DNA of 64,000 nt, from positions 2,356,001 through 2,420,000 of the forward strand of contig CP024846.1 of assembly GCA_004564215.1 (NCBI GenBank). Reading direction: 5' to 3'. Positions 62,955 to 64,000 of the stretch are shown piece by piece. Both the position numbers and the translations under genes were made by a program. Source of the DNA: Beijerinckiaceae bacterium. GTDB lineage: Bacteria; Pseudomonadota; Alphaproteobacteria; Rhizobiales; Beijerinckiaceae. Numbering within the stretch: position 1 is the first letter of the stretch; each line of letters begins with the position of its first letter. Below the pieces are notes generated by a model. The model was not told the origin of the DNA and did not search any database. It worked only from the letters and a program-made list of their open reading frames with translations.

Positions 62955-64000
62955 CTAATTGGCGAGCTCGTAATAGCTGATCCTTCCGTCGGGGCCTTTT
63001 TTCCAAACATAGACGACATAGTCGGTCCGCATGACGTCGCCCTTTTTGTCATAGCTGAGTTCGCCGATCACGGTCTTAAAGATCATGCCGGAATGCATCG
63101 TCTTCGCCATCTCCAAGGGATCGATGGATTTCGCCGCCTCGGCGGCTTGTTTCATGATTTCGACGGCGGCATAGGAATAGAGCGTGTAGGTTTCCGGATT
63201 GAAATTCTTGGCCTGGAATTCCTGGACCACCCGCGCCGCATCCGGCCGGTTGCGAGGGTCGGGCGGAAACGTCATGAAGGTCCCTTCGACTCCCGGGCCG
63301 CCTATGGCGGCGAATTCATCCGAGGCGATTCCATCGCCAGCCATCATGACTGTGTCGACGCCCTGATCGCGCATTTGGCGCACAAGCAGTCCCGCCTCGG
63401 TATGGACACCGCCCCAATACACAATGTCGGCCTGCGATTCTTTGATCTTCGAGACGATGGCGGAATAATCCTTCTCGCCCTTGTTGAGGCCCTCGTAGAG
63501 AGCCACTTTGATGCCCATTGCATCGAGATTCTTGCGGGTTTCATCGGCCAGGCCTTTTCCGTACGTGCTCTTGTCGTGAATGATCGCGATTGCCTTTGGT
63601 TTTCGGCTGGCGAGAAAACCTGCGGCGACGATCCCTTGCTGATCGTCCCGCCCGCAGGTTCTGAAAACCGTTTCGAGTCCGCGTTCGGTGATGAGCGGAT
63701 TGGTCGAGCCGGGCGTAATATTCAGAATATTATTTTCGGCATAGATCGTCGAAGTGGGCATGGTGACGCTGGAATTGAAGTGCCCGACAACGAGGCTGAC
63801 TTCCTCGCCTACGAATTTATTGGCAACGGATACGCCTTGCTTGGGGTCGGCCGCATCGTCGCCGATCGAGAGGATCAATTGCTGGCCGAGAACGCCTCCC
63901 GACTCATTGATGTCCTCGACCGCCTGCTCGACGCCTCGACTCAATTGTCCGCCGAATGTCGCGTCGGGGCCGGTGATCGGCCCGCCGACGCCGACCCTGA
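62955..64000 (-). CDS. Branched-chain amino acid ABC transporter substrate-binding protein (partial, N-terminus outside the window)
   Basis: Periplasmic leucine-binding-protein-like family. The frame is open to the window edge, and the edge residues VGVGGPITGPDATFG match the start of the mature domain, so the signal peptide and start lie beyond 64000. Conserved blocks include LSIGDDAADPKQGVSVANKF, VGHFNSSVTMPTSTIYAENN and GTFMTFPPDPRNRPDA. It would bind Leu/Ile/Val or a related ligand such as an amide or urea and deliver it to a LivHMGF transporter, probably encoded further on. Ligand cannot be told from sequence. Confidence 0.9.
   Translation of the reverse strand, partial: RVGVGGPITGPDATFGGQLSRGVEQAVEDINESGGVLGQQLILSIGDDAADPKQGVSVANKFVGEEVSLVVGHFNSSVTMPTSTIYAENNILNITPGSTNPLITERGLETVFRTCGRDDQQGIVAAGFLASRKPKAIAIIHDKSTYGKGLADETRKNLDAMGIKVALYEGLNKGEKDYSAIVSKIKESQADIVYWGGVHTEAGLLVRQMRDQGVDTVMMAGDGIASDEFAAIGGPGVEGTFMTFPPDPRNRPDAARVVQEFQAKNFNPETYTLYSYAAVEIMKQAAEAAKSIDPLEMAKTMHSGMIFKTVIGELSYDKKGDVMRTDYVVYVWKKGPDGRISYYELAN

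Noticed and set aside
1-64000. tRNA, rRNA, CRISPR arrays, insertion sequences, prophage genes
   Set aside because: Looked in every intergenic gap; no cloverleaf with a TTC-loop signature, no regularly spaced direct repeats, no transposase, integrase or phage protein motifs.

Overview
The window reads as chromosomal DNA of an alphaproteobacterium of the order Rhizobiales, most likely a Beijerinckiaceae-type organism (Methylocella, Methylocapsa or Beijerinckia relatives). The basis is gene content and order: a nrnC-lptC-lptA-lptB-rpoN-hpf-ptsN block, a SciP (CtrA inhibitor) gene, a PmtA-like phospholipid methyltransferase, and a full hopanoid cluster (hpnA, C, D, E, shc, G, H, N plus ispH). Genus is an inference. 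Coding density is high, and I see no rRNA, tRNA, insertion sequence, prophage or CRISPR array.

Layout. 0.3-5 kb: a surface-polysaccharide type cluster (GT2 glycosyltransferase, two FkbM-like proteins that share an N-terminal module, a DUF6165 protein). 5.4-13.1 kb: RNA turnover and envelope block (nrnC, LPS transport lptCAB, sigma-54, ribosome hibernation factor, PTS-Ntr EIIA), then accA. 13.2-18.3 kb: L,D-transpeptidase lipoprotein, greB, class I fumarase, glucokinase. 18.3-27.8 kb: a four-gene tripartite RND efflux system of MdtABC type with its own outer-membrane channel. 28.4-35 kb: MsrQ-like heme protein, prs, several small hypothetical envelope proteins and a polyprenyl-phosphate sugar transferase. 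35-41 kb: carbonic anhydrase, KGG stress protein, cdd and deoA (nucleoside salvage), cold-shock protein, PmtA-like methyltransferase, mnmA, sciP. 41-47 kb: yciB, ftsY, recF, GNAT acetyltransferase, ABC exporter. 47.3-59 kb: hopanoid synthesis and transport. 59-64 kb: small secreted protein, prmA, MOP-family flippase, ccdA, and a branched-chain amino acid binding protein cut by the window edge.

How the genes work together. The dominant theme is the cell envelope. LptCAB exports LPS, the L,D-transpeptidase crosslinks or anchors peptidoglycan, AccA feeds fatty acid synthesis, and PmtA probably modifies phospholipids. The hpn cluster turns farnesyl diphosphate into squalene (HpnC/D/E), cyclises it to hopene (Shc), extends it (HpnH, then HpnG) and moves the product to the outer membrane (HpnN); IspH sits next to hpnH and supplies the isoprenoid precursors.

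Most genes belong to known families. The less explained signals are: the duplicated module and 17-residue repeats in the FkbM-like proteins; three structured CTAG-bounded 117-118 bp intergenic repeats of two families; a long convergent coding overlap of hpnG with hpnH and an unusual hpnG start; a tandem palindromic operator-like site before hpnN; a degenerate parS-like site beside recF; and a block of unrecognised small envelope genes at 31-33 kb. I did not find clear evidence of a wholly new multi-gene system.
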